From Fictibacillus aquaticus (GTDB lineage: Bacteria > Bacillota > Bacilli > Bacillales > Fictibacillaceae): a stretch of DNA of 64,000 nucleotides. Shown here one piece after another: positions 51,443 to 64,000 of the stretch (the first letter of the stretch is position 1; every line of letters starts with the position of its first letter). A program made the position numbers and the translations under genes. The notes beneath the pieces are model-generated. The model had not been told where the DNA came from. It did no database searches and saw only the letters and a program-made list of their open reading frames with translations. The stretch spans positions 558,001 to 622,000 of the forward strand of contig NZ_NOII01000001.1 of assembly GCF_002245695.1 (NCBI RefSeq), in the 5' to 3' direction.

Positions 51443-52522
51443 GAAGGATCCCTTCTTTCTTGTAAGTTTTCATCATGTGCAGGAATTCGTCAAAGATGCT
51501 GTTGGAATCATGCGGCCCCGGTGAGGCTTCTGGATGGTATTGAATCGAAAAGGCAGGCTTCTTCTTGTGAACTACTCCCTCAACTGTTCCGTCGTTTACA
51601 GCACTATGGCTCAGGATGAGATCTGTGTTCTCAAGAGATGCTGCATCGACCGTATAGCCATGGTTCTGTGATGTAAGAGCGATTTTGCCTGTCATCAAGT
51701 TTTTTACCGGATGATTAGAACCGCGGTGCCCGAACTTCAGTTTTACCGTCTCCGCTCCGCACGCAAGCGACAAAAGCTGATGTCCGAGGCAGATACCTAA
51801 GATCGGGATGTTATGATCGAGCAGACCTCTGATCATAGAAAGAGCCATCGGAACATCTTTCGGGTCTCCTGGTCCGTTTGACAGCAGCACACCGTCCGGC
51901 TTCAGCTGAAGAATTTCAGCAGCCTGCGTATTATAAGGGACAACGACCACATCACAGTGCCTCATTGATAGTTCCCGAAGCATCCCGCTTTTCACACCGT
52001 AGTCAACCACGACTACTCGTTCGCCGCGGTTTGGCAGCTGATAAGAGGTTTTCGTGGATACAGAAGGTACTTGGTTTGTTTTTAAAGGCATGCTGATGAG
52101 CTCTTTAACCGTGAGTTCCCTATTGTCTGCGGAATTGCAAAGTTTCCCTTTCACTGTTCCGTGTTTTCTTAAAATTCTAGTAAGCTTTCTCGTGTCGATG
52201 CCGTACAGTCCAGGAATCTTTTTTGCCGCAAGCCACTCACTTAAACCCTGAATCGATTCGTAATGGCTCGGGAACGATGCGTTTTCATTTAGAATCACAC
52301 CTGCAGCTGCAGGATTGATGGACTCATAATCTTGGCGGTTAATGCCGTAGTTTCCGATCAGCGGATACGTAAACGTGATGATCTGTCCGTAATAAGAAGG
52401 GTCTGTCACCACTTCCTGATATCCCGTCATGCTCGTCGTGAATACAACTTCACCCAGCGCCTCTGCATCTGCCCCGAACGCCATGCCTTCAAAAACTGTA
52501 CCATCCTCTAAAATCAAGTATC

Positions 52523-52529
<7 letters not shown>
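51435..52529 (-). CDS. pyrAA: Carbamoyl phosphate synthase, small subunit (pyrimidine type)
   Basis: Glutaminase subunit that feeds ammonia to PyrAB. The class I amidotransferase cysteine is in GICLGHQLL, and the histidine and glutamate in [13 protein letters not shown]. The frame is open upstream into pyrC, but the ATG at 52527-52529 follows GGAGG and gives 364 residues with the normal start. It overlaps the end of pyrC by seven bases. Confidence 0.98.
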
Positions 52530-54838
<2,309 letters not shown>

Positions 54839-56158
54839 TTATGCAGCTGTATCGTTATTGCTTTCTCCAAACATTTTGTTCATTAATTCATCGTCATCCT
54901 CACGCCCTGGAAGAACAAGGTTCAAGATGACACCGATAAGAGTAGCAAGCGCCATTCCAGCAATCTGCAGGTTGTCCGACAGTTTCAGTGCCGCTCCTCC
55001 GATTCCTGTTACAAGGATAACAGACGAGATAATGAGGTTTCTCTTATTTCCAAAATCAATCTTATTATCCACTAGCATCCTTAAGCCAGATGAAGCGATG
55101 ATTCCGAACAGAAGGATCGACACACCGCCCATGACTGCCGATGGAATCGTGCTGATAAGCGCTGTTACTTTTCCTAAGAATCCGAAGCAGATCGCTGTCA
55201 CTGCGGCACCTGCGATAACATACACAGAATAGATCCTCGTGATAGCAAGCACTCCGATATTCTCACCGTACGTTGTGACCGGAGGCCCTCCGATCAAAGA
55301 GCCAATCATAACTCCGACTCCGTCACCCAATATTGAACGGTGAAGGCCTGGCTTTTCCAAAAAGTTGCGGCCGACCACTTTGCTCAATACAAGCTGATGC
55401 CCGATATGTTCCGCGATCGTGACTGTAGCAACAGGCATCATGATCAGTGCTATTGTCCAAGAAAAATCAGGTGTGTATGTTACGAACGGAACAATAAAGT
55501 CAGGTGACTGTATGACATCCGCCTTTATCACTTTTGTGAAATCAACAATTCCTCTAAAGTAAGCGAATGCAAATCCAGAAACGATTCCCGCAAGTATCGG
55601 GATGATGCCAAGAATTCCTCTAAAGAACAACGAGCAGACAATTGTGACTGCCAGAGTGAATAACGCAACTGAAAAATGTGTCAGGCTGTATTTTCCAGTA
55701 ACAGGATCATTCATCGCCATTCCCACTGCTACATTAGCCAGTCCAAGACCGATTACGATGATGACAGGTCCGACTACTACTGGCGGCATGATTCTCATCA
55801 GCCATTTAAGCCCAGAAGTTTTAATGAGCAATGCAACCGCTCCGTATACCAGTCCTGCAAGGAAGCTTCCGAGCATCGCTGCTTCAGGCCCTCCAAAAGC
55901 CTTTACTGCTATGATAGGCGAGATAAATGCAAACGAGGAACCAAGATAAGCGGGTATCTGTCCTTTTGTTATGATCAGATAAGCGATCGTAGCAAGCCCG
56001 CTTGACACTAAGGCTACTCCCGGATCAAGCTCTACAAGGAACGGTACAAGCACTGTCGCACCAAACATGGCGAACAGATGCTGAAGACTGAGTGTCAGCC
56101 ACTGATGGATTGGCGGTTTTTCATTCACATCAAGGATCGGTCTATTTTCATTGTTCAT
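54839..56158 (-). CDS. pyrP: Uracil permease
   Basis: A proton-driven uracil transporter of the NAT/NCS2 family with about 12-14 membrane segments. QHLFAMFGATVLVPFL near the N-terminus; GLATIAYLIITKGQIPAYLGSSFAFI; the family signature with TTYGENIGVLAITRIYS. 439 residues. It lies between two PyrR attenuators, as in B. subtilis. Confidence 0.97.
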   Translation of the reverse strand: MNNENRPILDVNEKPPIHQWLTLSLQHLFAMFGATVLVPFLVELDPGVALVSSGLATIAYLIITKGQIPAYLGSSFAFISPIIAVKAFGGPEAAMLGSFLAGLVYGAVALLIKTSGLKWLMRIMPPVVVGPVIIVIGLGLANVAVGMAMNDPVTGKYSLTHFSVALFTLAVTIVCSLFFRGILGIIPILAGIVSGFAFAYFRGIVDFTKVIKADVIQSPDFIVPFVTYTPDFSWTIALIMMPVATVTIAEHIGHQLVLSKVVGRNFLEKPGLHRSILGDGVGVMIGSLIGGPPVTTYGENIGVLAITRIYSVYVIAGAAVTAICFGFLGKVTALISTIPSAVMGGVSILLFGIIASSGLRMLVDNKIDFGNKRNLIISSVILVTGIGGAALKLSDNLQIAGMALATLIGVILNLVLPGREDDDELMNKMFGESNNDTAA

Positions 56159-56181
56159 ATTTATTCCTCCGTTTCTCCATT

Positions 56182-56297
56182 AAAAAAGCCACTTTTGTTT
56201 ATAACAAAAGAGGCTTTCAGGCATAGAACGATCGTGTCTTTATGCCGTAGGCGCCTCCCTTGCCAGCCTCTCTGGACTGTTTGTTAAAGGGATGCTG
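56182..56297 (-). promoter_or_regulatory. PyrR attenuator before pyrP
   Basis: A near-perfect PyrR-binding loop AGTCCAGAGAGGCTGGCAAG (56257-56278 region) is followed by a terminator, AAGCC-CTTTTGTT / AACAAAAG-GGCTTTTTT (56182-56216). Confidence 0.95.
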
Positions 56298-57012
<715 letters not shown>

Positions 57013-57018
57013 ACTGTG

Positions 57019-57047
57019 ATTATCACAAAGTTTTCAGCTGCTGTCAA
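57019..57047 (-). promoter_or_regulatory. Sigma-A promoter of the pyr operon
   Basis: TTGACA (57042-57047) and GATAAT (57019-57024) with a 17-base spacer on the minus strand. The -35 overlaps the rluD stop codon. Confidence 0.9.
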
Positions 57048-57958
57048 CTTCTTTTTCGTAAATAATCTAAAAGCTGCTGCATATCCTCTGGCATTTCAGC
57101 TGAAAATTCCATATACTCTCCAGTGCGCGGGTGATCGAAGCCCAATACTTCTGCATGCAGAGCCTGTCCTTGAATGTCGAGAGTTTTGCGCGGGCCATAT
57201 TTCGGATCGCCGGCAAGCGGAAAGCCGATGTATTTCATATGAACTCTTATCTGGTGAGTCCGTCCTGTTTCAAGCTGGCATTCCACAAACGAGAAATTCG
57301 TGAATCGCTCAAGAACATTAAAATGCGTGACAGCATCCCTGCTGTTATCATCTGTAACTGTCATTTTTTGACGGTCACTTTTATCTCTGCCGATCGGTGC
57401 GTCGATCGTGCCAAAGTCATGAGGAAGCACGCCATGAACGATCGCTTTATACTTGCGCGTCGTCGTCTTGTCTTTCAGCTGCTGAACGAGAGATTCGTGC
57501 GCCTTGTCGTTCTTCGCCACCATCAAAAGGCCTGATGTGTCCTTGTCAATGCGGTGGACGATGCCTGGGCGCAGCACTCCATTAATACCAGATAGGTCCT
57601 TGCAGTGGGCCATAAGGCCGTTTACAAGAGTACCTGAATAATTACCTGGCGCAGGATGAACCACCATCCCTCTTGGCTTATTCACTACAAGCACGTCGCT
57701 GTCTTCGTACACAATATCAAGGTTCAGCTCTTCAGCTTCAGCCTCGTAAATTTCCGGTTCAGGAACGATCAGTTCAATTTGATCACCTGCTGAACATTTG
57801 TAATTCGTCTTAACGGCATTTTCATTTACTAATACGATGCCTTCTTTAATCCACCCTTGCAGCTGAGAGCGTGACCAGTCATCCTGCACTTCAGACAGCA
57901 CTTTATCGATTCGAAGCCCAGCTTGCGAATCACTTACTTCATATTGAAACTTATCCAT
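57044..57958 (-). CDS. rluD: RluA/RluD-family 23S rRNA pseudouridine synthase (YlyB)
   Basis: S4 domain at the N-terminus ([24 protein letters not shown]), then the catalytic region [20 protein letters not shown] with the active aspartate, and [20 protein letters not shown]. 304 residues. The exact uridines are inferred from the family. The ATG at 57956-57958 follows AAGGAG; it overlaps the lspA stop by eight bases. Confidence 0.94.
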   Translation of the reverse strand: MDKFQYEVSDSQAGLRIDKVLSEVQDDWSRSQLQGWIKEGIVLVNENAVKTNYKCSAGDQIELIVPEPEIYEAEAEELNLDIVYEDSDVLVVNKPRGMVVHPAPGNYSGTLVNGLMAHCKDLSGINGVLRPGIVHRIDKDTSGLLMVAKNDKAHESLVQQLKDKTTTRKYKAIVHGVLPHDFGTIDAPIGRDKSDRQKMTVTDDNSRDAVTHFNVLERFTNFSFVECQLETGRTHQIRVHMKYIGFPLAGDPKYGPRKTLDIQGQALHAEVLGFDHPRTGEYMEFSAEMPEDMQQLLDYLRKRS

Positions 57959-58412
57959 TTTGTTTCTCCTTCTTGCCTTCCAGCATGCTATGAATAAAAA
58001 CAAGGCCAACTCCGACTACAAGTGCCGAATCGGCGATATTAAAGATCGGAAAATCATAGCTTCCGATATAAAAGTCGAGAAAATCAACTACCTCGCCGCG
58101 GAAAAGCCTGTCCGCAAAATTCCCAAGAGCACCGCCTAATATAAGGCCAAGCGATGTTTTAAACAGTTTATCGCCTTCCTTTTTAGCGATGAAATAAATG
58201 ACCGCTGCTACAACAACCGTAGTGATGATAATAAAAAACCAGCGCTGATTCTGCAAGATCCCGAATGCAGCTCCTCTGTTCCGGTGAGAAGTAATATAAA
58301 AGAAATTTTGTATTACCGGTATAGATTCCCCAAGCTGCATGCTTTTTACAATCCACCACTTCGTTAGATGATCAATGACAAACACGGCAAGGGCCAACAA
58401 ATAATAAACCAC
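57951..58412 (-). CDS. lspA: Lipoprotein signal peptidase
   Basis: Cuts the signal peptide from lipoproteins after diacylglycerol is added. Four membrane segments; the catalytic aspartates are in [10 protein letters not shown] and [23 protein letters not shown] is also conserved. 153 residues. Start GTG at 58410-58412, which aligns with the B. subtilis N-terminus. ylyA, found between ileS and lspA in B. subtilis, is missing. Confidence 0.97.
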   Translation of the reverse strand: MVYYLLALAVFVIDHLTKWWIVKSMQLGESIPVIQNFFYITSHRNRGAAFGILQNQRWFFIIITTVVVAAVIYFIAKKEGDKLFKTSLGLILGGALGNFADRLFRGEVVDFLDFYIGSYDFPIFNIADSALVVGVGLVFIHSMLEGKKEKQNG

Positions 58413-58447
58413 GCAAAATCCCCCGTATCTATATTATGTACTTTTGC

Positions 58448-58477
58448 ATTGTAGCACAATAAAACAATTGTTCACAA
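58448..58477 (-). promoter_or_regulatory. Sigma-A promoter of lspA-rluD
   Basis: TTGTGA (58472-58477), 18 bases, TGC-TACAAT extended -10 (58448-58453) on the minus strand. Confidence 0.6.
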
Positions 58478-58529
58478 TGTAAATACAAGCTCTTTACAAG
58501 GTCTTACATGTTAAGAATCAACAATAAAA

Positions 58530-58573
58530 AAACTGCCCTCCAATTGTAGCGTCCACAATTAGAGGGCAGTTTC
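58530..58573 (-). terminator. Intrinsic terminator after ileS
   Basis: AACTGCCCTC-AATTGT and its complement around GGACGCT, then TTTTTTT. It starts about ten bases after the ileS stop. Confidence 0.95.
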
Positions 58574-58582
58574 TGTTTTTTA

Positions 58583-61345
58583 TTATGCGTAATGCTTTTC
58601 AACGATGTCTGCACAGCTGGAACATAACGCAGGGTGCTGACTGTTTGAGCCAACGTCTTTCGTCACTGTCCAGCAGCGGTCACATGTCTCGCCTTCCGCT
58701 GCACTAACTACAACCGAAGTATGCTGGAAAGTGCGAGCATTGCCAGGGGCGTCTGCCTTGCTGCCAGCCACTTCAGCAGAAGAAACGATAAACAGCTTGT
58801 TAAGCTGATCTGTTTTCTTCAGCCACTCGTTCACTTCTCCATCACTGTAAATCGTCAGGGAAGCCGTGAGCGATTTGCCGATTACCTTTTCGCTGCGTGC
58901 TTCTTCAAGTGCCTTTAATACTTCATCACGGATTTCCATGAAACGGTCCCATTCTCCAAGGAGAGCATCACCATTCTCAAACGATTTTTCTTCAGGCATG
59001 TCTGTAAGCTGTACACTCTCTTCAGAAACGCCAGGGATAAAGTTCCATACTTCATCAGCTGTGTGTGCAAGGATTGGCGCTGAAAGTTTAGTGAGTGCCA
59101 GCAGTGATTCATAAAGTACTGTTTGGATGCTGCGGCGCTTATGATCATCTTCTCCCTGAATGTAAAGTGTATCTTTAGCCATGTCGAGGTAGAAAGAGCT
59201 TAATTCGATCGTGCAGAAATTATGGATCGTATTGTAAACTGTCAGGAATTGATACTCCTCATACGCTTTTCGTACTTTGCCGATCACTTTATTTAACTTA
59301 ACAAGCATATACTGCTCAAGCTCTGGCAGTTCTTCATAGCTTACACTGTGTTTAGCCGGATCAAATCCGTCAAGGTTCCCGAGAAGGAAGCGGAAAGTGT
59401 TGCGGATCTTTCGGTAAACTTCAGCAACTTGTTTTAAGATGTCATCTGAAACACGCACATCAGACTGATAATCAACGGATGATACCCATAGACGGATAAT
59501 GTCCGCTCCAAGCTGGTTCATCACTTTGATCGGGTCAAGCGTGTTTCCGATCGATTTACTCATTTTTCGTCCTTGCCCGTCAAGAACAAAACCATGACTA
59601 AGGATTGTCTTGTAAGGTGCGCTGCCCGTGATGGCTACGGATGTAGAAAGAGATGAGTTGAACCAGCCTCTGTATTGGTCAGATCCTTCCAAATATAAAT
59701 CTGCCGGGCGTGTAAGTTCATCTCGTTCTTCAAGCACAGCCCAGTGGGATGTTCCAGAATCAAACCATACGTCCATGATGTCCGTCTCTTTCGTGAACTT
59801 GCCATTCGGGCTGTGCACAGAAGTGAAGCCTTCCGGAAGAAGCTCTTTCGCATCACGCTCAAACCAGACATTCGATCCATGCTCTCTGAACAGCTTAACT
59901 GTATGAGCAATTGTTTCTTCTGTAATGATCGCTTCGCCGTCTTCGCCATAAAACACAGGAATCGGAACGCCCCATGCTCGCTGGCGCGAAATGCACCAAT
60001 CTTCACGATCCTTGATCATATTATGAAGCCTTGTTTCACCCCATACAGGAACCCAGTTCACATCCGAGATCGCTTGAAGCATCTGTTCGCGGATTCCTTT
60101 AATGGATGCGAACCATTGAGCGGTAGCACGGAAGATCACCGGTTTTTTCGTTCTCCAGTCATGCGGGTACGAGTGAGTGATGAAAGACAGGTGAAGAAGT
60201 GCGCCTTTTTCTTTCAGTTCCTCTGTGATCGGCTTGTTCGCTTCATCATAAAACAAACCTTCATATCCTGGTGCCTCTTTCGTCATGACACCTTTATCAT
60301 CAACAGGGCAAAGAACTTCCAGGCCATATCTTTTTCCGACGAGGAAATCGTCTTCCCCGTGGCCAGGAGCAGTATGGACGCATCCTGTACCTGCATCTGT
60401 CGTTACGTGCTCTCCGCACATCACAAGAGAATCACGGCCATATAATGGGTGTTCTGCGACAATATGCTCAAGCTCGCTTCCTTTCATTGTCTTGATAACG
60501 GCAGCTTCTTCCCAGCCAAAGTCTTTTTTCAAGCTCTCGAGCAAAGCCTCAGCCACAACATATTTTCCGCTTTCTGTTTTCACGCTGACATAATCAAGGT
60601 CAGGGTGAACTGAAATTCCAAGGTTAGCCGGAATTGTCCAAGGCGTTGTTGTCCAGATGACGATTTTCTCGTCTGATTCCAAAACGCCTTTTCCGTCTTT
60701 TACTCCGAATGCCACATAGATGCTGGCAGAGCGTTTGTCATGATACTCGATTTCCGCTTCGGCAAGCGCTGACTCTGAAGATGGAGACCAGTAAACAGGC
60801 TTCAATCCTTTATAGATCAGCTCTCTTTTTGCCATCTCTCCGAAAACCTCGATCTGACGTGCTTCGTATGCTTTATCAAGCGTAATGTATGGACGTTCCC
60901 AGTCACCGCGGACTCCCAGGCGCTTAAATTGTTCACGCTGGCGGTCTACCTGAGTCAGCGCATACTCTTCACATAGCTTTCTGAATTCTGCAACAGAGAG
61001 CTCCTTGCGCTTTACTTTCCCGCTTTTTGTCAGAGCTGTCTCGATCGGCAATCCATGTGTATCCCAGCCTGGCACATAAGGAGCGTTGTAGCCCGTCATT
61101 GACTTGAAGCGGACGATCATATCTTTTAAGATCTTGTTCTCGGCATGCCCGATATGGATATCGCCGTTCGCGTATGGAGGTCCGTCATGAAGGATAAAGT
61201 TTGGACGTCCTTTTGTGCGTTCCTGCACTTTCTCATAGATATTCAGTTCATTCCATTTTGCCTGCACTTCCGGCTCGCGCTGAGGCAGGTTGCCGCGCAT
61301 CGGAAATTCCGTTTTCGGCATAAGCAATGTATCTTTGTAATTCAT
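58583..61345 (-). CDS. ileS: Isoleucyl-tRNA synthetase
   Basis: Class Ia synthetase, 920 residues. HIGH motif in [16 protein letters not shown] motif in [10 protein letters not shown], the editing CP1 domain ([11 protein letters not shown]), and a C-terminal zinc site CDRCW..CSSC. The SD AGGAGG fits the second ATG (61343-61345) better than the first two codons earlier. A T-box leader with an Ile (AUC) codon lies upstream. Confidence 0.98.
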   Translation of the reverse strand: MNYKDTLLMPKTEFPMRGNLPQREPEVQAKWNELNIYEKVQERTKGRPNFILHDGPPYANGDIHIGHAENKILKDMIVRFKSMTGYNAPYVPGWDTHGLPIETALTKSGKVKRKELSVAEFRKLCEEYALTQVDRQREQFKRLGVRGDWERPYITLDKAYEARQIEVFGEMAKRELIYKGLKPVYWSPSSESALAEAEIEYHDKRSASIYVAFGVKDGKGVLESDEKIVIWTTTPWTIPANLGISVHPDLDYVSVKTESGKYVVAEALLESLKKDFGWEEAAVIKTMKGSELEHIVAEHPLYGRDSLVMCGEHVTTDAGTGCVHTAPGHGEDDFLVGKRYGLEVLCPVDDKGVMTKEAPGYEGLFYDEANKPITEELKEKGALLHLSFITHSYPHDWRTKKPVIFRATAQWFASIKGIREQMLQAISDVNWVPVWGETRLHNMIKDREDWCISRQRAWGVPIPVFYGEDGEAIITEETIAHTVKLFREHGSNVWFERDAKELLPEGFTSVHSPNGKFTKETDIMDVWFDSGTSHWAVLEERDELTRPADLYLEGSDQYRGWFNSSLSTSVAITGSAPYKTILSHGFVLDGQGRKMSKSIGNTLDPIKVMNQLGADIIRLWVSSVDYQSDVRVSDDILKQVAEVYRKIRNTFRFLLGNLDGFDPAKHSVSYEELPELEQYMLVKLNKVIGKVRKAYEEYQFLTVYNTIHNFCTIELSSFYLDMAKDTLYIQGEDDHKRRSIQTVLYESLLALTKLSAPILAHTADEVWNFIPGVSEESVQLTDMPEEKSFENGDALLGEWDRFMEIRDEVLKALEEARSEKVIGKSLTASLTIYSDGEVNEWLKKTDQLNKLFIVSSAEVAGSKADAPGNARTFQHTSVVVSAAEGETCDRCWTVTKDVGSNSQHPALCSSCADIVEKHYA

Positions 61346-61375
61346 AGCCATCCTCCTGAAAATATAATAAATAAA

Positions 61376-61648
61376 AAAACCTTCCCGCCCCTGCTTTAAT
61401 TTAGAATTAAAGCAGGGGCGAGAAGGTTATCCCGCGGTACCACCCTGGTTGAACTGCCGCATCATGCAGCAAGTCCCGCTCATTCATCTGTAACGCAGAT
61501 GATGCGCCCGTGCTTACTCGTGTTTTCAGCATGGGAACTCAAGGGTGATCTTCAAGCACTTTCTTTATACCGGCTCCCACCACACCCGGCTCGCTGAATA
61601 AAAAACGGCGCTTTACTGTCCCTGTCATAGTCTGTAAGTCATTTTCTT
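61376..61648 (-). ncRNA. T-box leader of ileS (AUC specifier)
   Basis: The T-box AGGGTGGTACCGCGGG (61431-61446 region) lies before a long terminator (CGCCCCTGCTTTAATT and complement, 61382-61425, then TTTTTTTATTT). Upstream, GAAG-AUC-ACCC (AUC at 61547-61549) is the specifier for isoleucine. Uncharged tRNA-Ile would allow read-through into ileS. It fills the gap between divIVA and ileS. Confidence 0.96.
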
Positions 61649-61653
61649 AAAAA

Positions 61654-61683
61654 AGTATATGCGAATTGCATATTAGAAGTCAA
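61654..61683 (-). promoter_or_regulatory. Sigma-A promoter of ileS
   Basis: TTGACT (61678-61683), 18 bases, TATACT (61654-61659) on the minus strand, just after divIVA. Confidence 0.8.
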
Positions 61684-61688
61684 GTTTG

Positions 61689-62189
61689 TTATTTGACTTC
61701 TTCTAGTATATAATCCTCATATTTTTCTGGTGCATTCAATGCATCCCAGTCGTCGTTTTTCAGCATTTCAAGCTGAGCTTCGATCAGCATGCGGAAACGA
61801 GTGCGGTAAACTGAGGACTGTTTCTTCAGCTCGTCGATGTCCATCACGATTTTTCGAGATTTAGAAAGAGCTTCGTTAATGATACGATCAGCGTTCTTCT
61901 CCGCTTCTTTCACGATCAGGCGGGCTTCCTTGTTCGCTGTACGCTTTACTTCTTCTCCTGTTTCCTGTGCGACAAGAATCGATTTATTCAGCGTCTCTTC
62001 AATATTCTTAAAGTATGAAATCTTTTCTTCAAGCTTTGCAACTGTTTCTTCGAGTTCCTTTTTCTCGCGGATTACTGCCTCGTAATCTTTGATCACTTGA
62101 TCAAGAAAATCATTTACCTCGTCTTCACTGTACCCGCGGAACCCCCGAGTGAATTCCTTATTATGAATATCCAACGGTGTTAAAGGCAT
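61689..62189 (-). CDS. divIVA: Cell division/polarity protein DivIVA
   Basis: Marks negatively curved membrane at poles and septa; guides MinJ/MinCD and, in sporulation, the chromosome origin. N-terminal membrane-binding domain PLTPLDIHNKEFTRGFRGYSEDEVNDFLD with the exposed F/R pair, then coiled coils to the C-terminus. 166 residues. The ATG at 62187-62189 follows GGAGGTG. Confidence 0.98.
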   Translation of the reverse strand: MPLTPLDIHNKEFTRGFRGYSEDEVNDFLDQVIKDYEAVIREKKELEETVAKLEEKISYFKNIEETLNKSILVAQETGEEVKRTANKEARLIVKEAEKNADRIINEALSKSRKIVMDIDELKKQSSVYRTRFRMLIEAQLEMLKNDDWDALNAPEKYEDYILEEVK

Positions 62190-62316
62190 GAAAGCCACCT
62201 CCAAAAGATGCGATTTTTTCTTAATTTCTCATTTCGACAATATTATCGGCTATTCCTTCTGCCGTCTTCACTTTATTTTAGGCTGCTATTCAAACTTTCA
62301 AGAATTCTATGAAGTG

Positions 62317-62568
62317 GTTGACCTCCGTTTCAGGCGCACGCTTTCCGCGGGGCGTGGCGAAAAGCGCGGGTCGGCTCGTTCAGCCACGACAAGCAAAAGG
62401 GAAAGGGGCCGGTAAGTCGCTCTTTGACTTATTGGACACTTGCCCTTTTGCTTGTCGTGGCTAGCCGTTTTCTGCTGGACAGGTGAGCCCCTTTGCCGCT
62501 GCGCGCCCTAAAGGGTCTCACCTGTCCCACTCGTCCCGCTGGAGTCGGCGCCTTACACTCCGATCAAC
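62317..62568. repeat. GC-rich inverted-repeat element, copy D, with nested hairpin
   Basis: A 252-base element in the 540-base gap between divIVA and ylmH. Ends are GTTGACC (62317) and GATCAAC (62562-62568). It shares CTTTCCGCGGGGCGTG and AGCCCCTTTGCCGCT with copy B, and CCGACTCCAGCGGGA (reverse) with copy C. Compared with B it holds an extra large hairpin: a 20-base perfect inverted repeat at 62382-62401 and 62443-62462. The divIVA-proximal 62190-62316 should hold the divIVA promoter, which I cannot pin down; 62569-62729 shows nothing else clear. Confidence 0.82.
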
Positions 62569-62729
62569 GTTTTCAATGATGGATTCAAGATGATTAAGCA
62601 AAGTAGATTAGAGTTTCAGCAAAGTCAAATAAATAAAGGGTAGAAGCATCACAAACTATTTCCTGAACGTTGTTATAAAATAAACCATTCAAAAATTACA
62701 AGCTTTAAAAAACCATTTAGAAAATAGTC

Positions 62730-63500
62730 TTATTTTAATATGCCGAAGCTGATCCGCTGCTTGTCCTTTTTTGTCTGGCCGTCTATTGAAATCAGCTTGC
62801 TCCTGCCATAGCCCCGCACCGACAAATGATCGCCTGCAGCCATTTCAAACGATGTGTTTTCGATCGTCCTCCAGTTCACTTTCACCTTGCTGCCAGAAAT
62901 TAGAGCAGAAGCCTTAGACCTGGATATGGAATAAATCTCGCTCATGACAGCGTCTAGCCGAAGAGAAGTGACCGTTCCAGACTTTTCTATGTACTCTTCC
63001 TCAGATGCCAGCAAGTCTCCTTTAAGAGGCTTGAGCGAAACAGCAGCGCGGCCAGCCTTTTCAAAGTTGACTGACAGATAGTCTGCGATCTCGCCTGCAG
63101 CCGCGATCTGTATCGTTTCGCCGCTTACAATGATGTCTCCGTACTTTTCTCTTTTGACACCAAGGTTCATCAGCGATCCAAGAATGTCTTTATGCTCGAG
63201 CTTGATGAACTTGGCAGGGTAATTCACTTCAAAGCATGATACTTTATAATCCTCCTGATGCACCGGAACGAAAGGAGGGTGCAGCAGCGCGCGCTTTCGT
63301 TCCGAATAAGAAGAGCCTCCCCAGAACGAGAGGCTGACATCCGGATGGTTTCCTATGATCTGCTGCGTGATATGCTGTTCCCGAGGATTGAGAAAATCCG
63401 TCAGCCGGACAGAATACTGTTGTGCTACTTCTGTTTTCCACCCGTCTACCTTATCGATAAAAGCATGTTCTTCAGGCCGGTAATGCTGATAAATGTTCAT
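62730..63500 (-). CDS. ylmH: S4-domain RNA-binding protein YlmH
   Basis: 256 residues; N-terminal domain with HYRPEEHAFIDKV and the LSFWGGSSYSERKRALL stretch, C-terminal S4 domain (SLRLDAVMSEIYSISRSKASALISGSKVKVNW). Work in B. subtilis links YlmH to ribosome-associated quality control together with RqcH. It lies in the usual dcw-distal cluster sepF-ylmG-ylmH-divIVA, 33 bases after ylmG. Confidence 0.95.
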   Translation of the reverse strand: MNIYQHYRPEEHAFIDKVDGWKTEVAQQYSVRLTDFLNPREQHITQQIIGNHPDVSLSFWGGSSYSERKRALLHPPFVPVHQEDYKVSCFEVNYPAKFIKLEHKDILGSLMNLGVKREKYGDIIVSGETIQIAAAGEIADYLSVNFEKAGRAAVSLKPLKGDLLASEEEYIEKSGTVTSLRLDAVMSEIYSISRSKASALISGSKVKVNWRTIENTSFEMAAGDHLSVRGYGRSKLISIDGQTKKDKQRISFGILK

Positions 63501-63533
63501 GTAAAAACTTCCTGTCTCTCATACTTTAATACT

Positions 63534-63797
63534 TTAAAACATTTGAACGAGGTAGCGTACCCCGTTTTCAGCAAAACGAAGGGCAAACAGTGCCACGATC
63601 GGAGAGATATCGATCATCCCTAAAGGAGGGATGATGCTTCTAAACGGTGCCAGATACGGTTCTACGATTCTAGCTAGAAATATGCCGATAGAAGACTCCC
63701 GGGCATTCGGGAACCATGAAAGAAGTATGTAGCCAATTACAAGGTATGAGTAGATCTGCATAGTTTTGATTAAGATTAAACCGATAGTTTCGATCAA
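63534..63797 (-). CDS. ylmG: YggT family membrane protein YlmG
   Basis: An 87-residue protein with two membrane segments: YSYLVIGYILLSWFPNARESS and DISPIVALFALRF; between them VEPYLAPFRSIIPP, the family motif. Its role is tied to division and membrane biogenesis but is not well defined. The start is TTG at 63795-63797, six bases after AGGAGAGG, aligned with B. subtilis MIEF. Two dozen bases after sepF. Confidence 0.93.
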   Translation of the reverse strand: MIETIGLILIKTMQIYSYLVIGYILLSWFPNARESSIGIFLARIVEPYLAPFRSIIPPLGMIDISPIVALFALRFAENGVRYLVQMF

Positions 63798-63821
63798 ACT
63801 GTTCCTCTCCTGCCTAAAATT

Positions 63822-64000
63822 TTAGTCTTGTTCCGCCGCCATTTCTGAGATGGTTCCAGAAACGTCTACATTTTCTGGCGTGCAGAGAAATGTATTAGGT
63901 CCAAGCTTTTGAATGTCTCCGCCAATTGCATAAACAGTTCCGCTGAGAAAATCGACAATCCTCTTAGCCTGATCATGTGCGATGCGCTGCAGGTTCATCA
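63822..64000 (-). CDS. sepF: Cell division protein SepF (C-terminal part)
   Basis: Only the last 59 codons are in the window; the N-terminal amphipathic helix is outside. The reading [19 protein letters not shown], then [21 protein letters not shown] and VDVSGTI is the SepF ring-forming domain. SepF bundles FtsZ and anchors it to the membrane. Its neighbour ylmG and then ylmH and divIVA confirm the locus. Stop TAA at 63822-63824. Confidence 0.96.
   Translation of the reverse strand, partial: MNLQRIAHDQAKRIVDFLSGTVYAIGGDIQKLGPNTFLCTPENVDVSGTISEMAAEQD

Noticed and set aside
59744-60445. 233-codon open frame on the plus strand
   Set aside because: Antisense to the middle of ileS; amino acid composition is that of a shadow frame (rich in R, H, F, C).
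62188-62415. 75-codon plus-strand open frame between divIVA and ylmH
   Set aside because: It begins antisense to the divIVA start and ends in repeat copy D; composition is driven by the repeat.
62317-62568. Possible CRISPR array or insertion sequence
   Set aside because: There is no regular repeat-spacer pattern and no transposase or cas gene; the structure is a nested palindrome.

Overview
This window is a core-chromosome segment from an endospore-forming member of the Bacillaceae. Read right to left, which is the direction of nearly all the genes, the order is sepF-ylmG-ylmH-divIVA-ileS-lspA-rluD-pyr operon-rqcH-yloB-remA-gmk-rpoZ-coaBC-priA-def-fmt-rsmB-rlmN-prpC-prkC-rsgA-rpe-thiN-spoVM-rpmB-yloU-fakA-sdaAB-sdaAA-recG-fapR-plsX-fabD-fabG-acpA-rnc-smc-ftsY-ylxM-ffh-rpsP-khpA-rimM-trmD-rplS-rbgA-rnhB-ylqG-ylqH. 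This is the Bacillus subtilis order from memory, with local differences. SpoVM and a small acid-soluble spore-protein-like start mark an endospore former. It is not B. subtilis itself: ylqD and ylyA are missing, a signal peptidase lies beside rplS, a thiT gene lies beside thiN, a UPF0435 gene sits between rnc and smc, and a methyltransferase follows pyrE. A Fictibacillus/Bacillus relative is plausible, but the genus is not proven.

Layout. 0-2.7 kb: spore-protein start, a FlhB-like/FliK-like pair (ylqH, ylqG) and rnhB. 2.7-9.8 kb: ribosome and secretion genes (rbgA, signal peptidase, rplS, trmD, rimM, khpA, rpsP, ffh, ylxM, ftsY). 9.8-14.5 kb: smc, a plus-strand UPF0435 gene, rnc. 14.7-18.4 kb: FapR-controlled lipid cluster. 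18.4-24.1 kb: recG, serine dehydratase, fakA, yloU. 24.3-26.2 kb: rpmB, spoVM and a TPP-riboswitch thiT-thiN unit. 26.2-36.8 kb: a long coupled run from priA to rpe covering replication restart, formyl-Met metabolism, rRNA methylation and PASTA-kinase signalling. 36.8-42.2 kb: coaBC, rpoZ, gmk, remA and a Ca-type P-ATPase. 42.3-44.0 kb: rqcH on the plus strand. 44.5-57.0 kb: the complete PyrR-controlled UMP operon with three attenuators, plus a terminal methyltransferase. 57.0-64.0 kb: rluD, lspA, ileS with a T-box, divIVA, ylmH, ylmG, sepF.

The genes mostly form translationally coupled operons with overlaps of a few bases, and several coupled starts are TTG or GTG. Regulation can be read directly in places: a FapR box, a TPP riboswitch, three PyrR-binding attenuators, an Ile-specific T-box, several sigma-A promoters and many intrinsic terminators.

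I found no phage, insertion sequence, CRISPR array, tRNA or rRNA, and no clear undescribed multi-gene system. The least explained features are a family of large GC-rich inverted-repeat elements (remnant near 8.6 kb; copies at 44.0, 44.4 and 62.3 kb) and the orphan FliK-like/FlhB-like pair at the left end.
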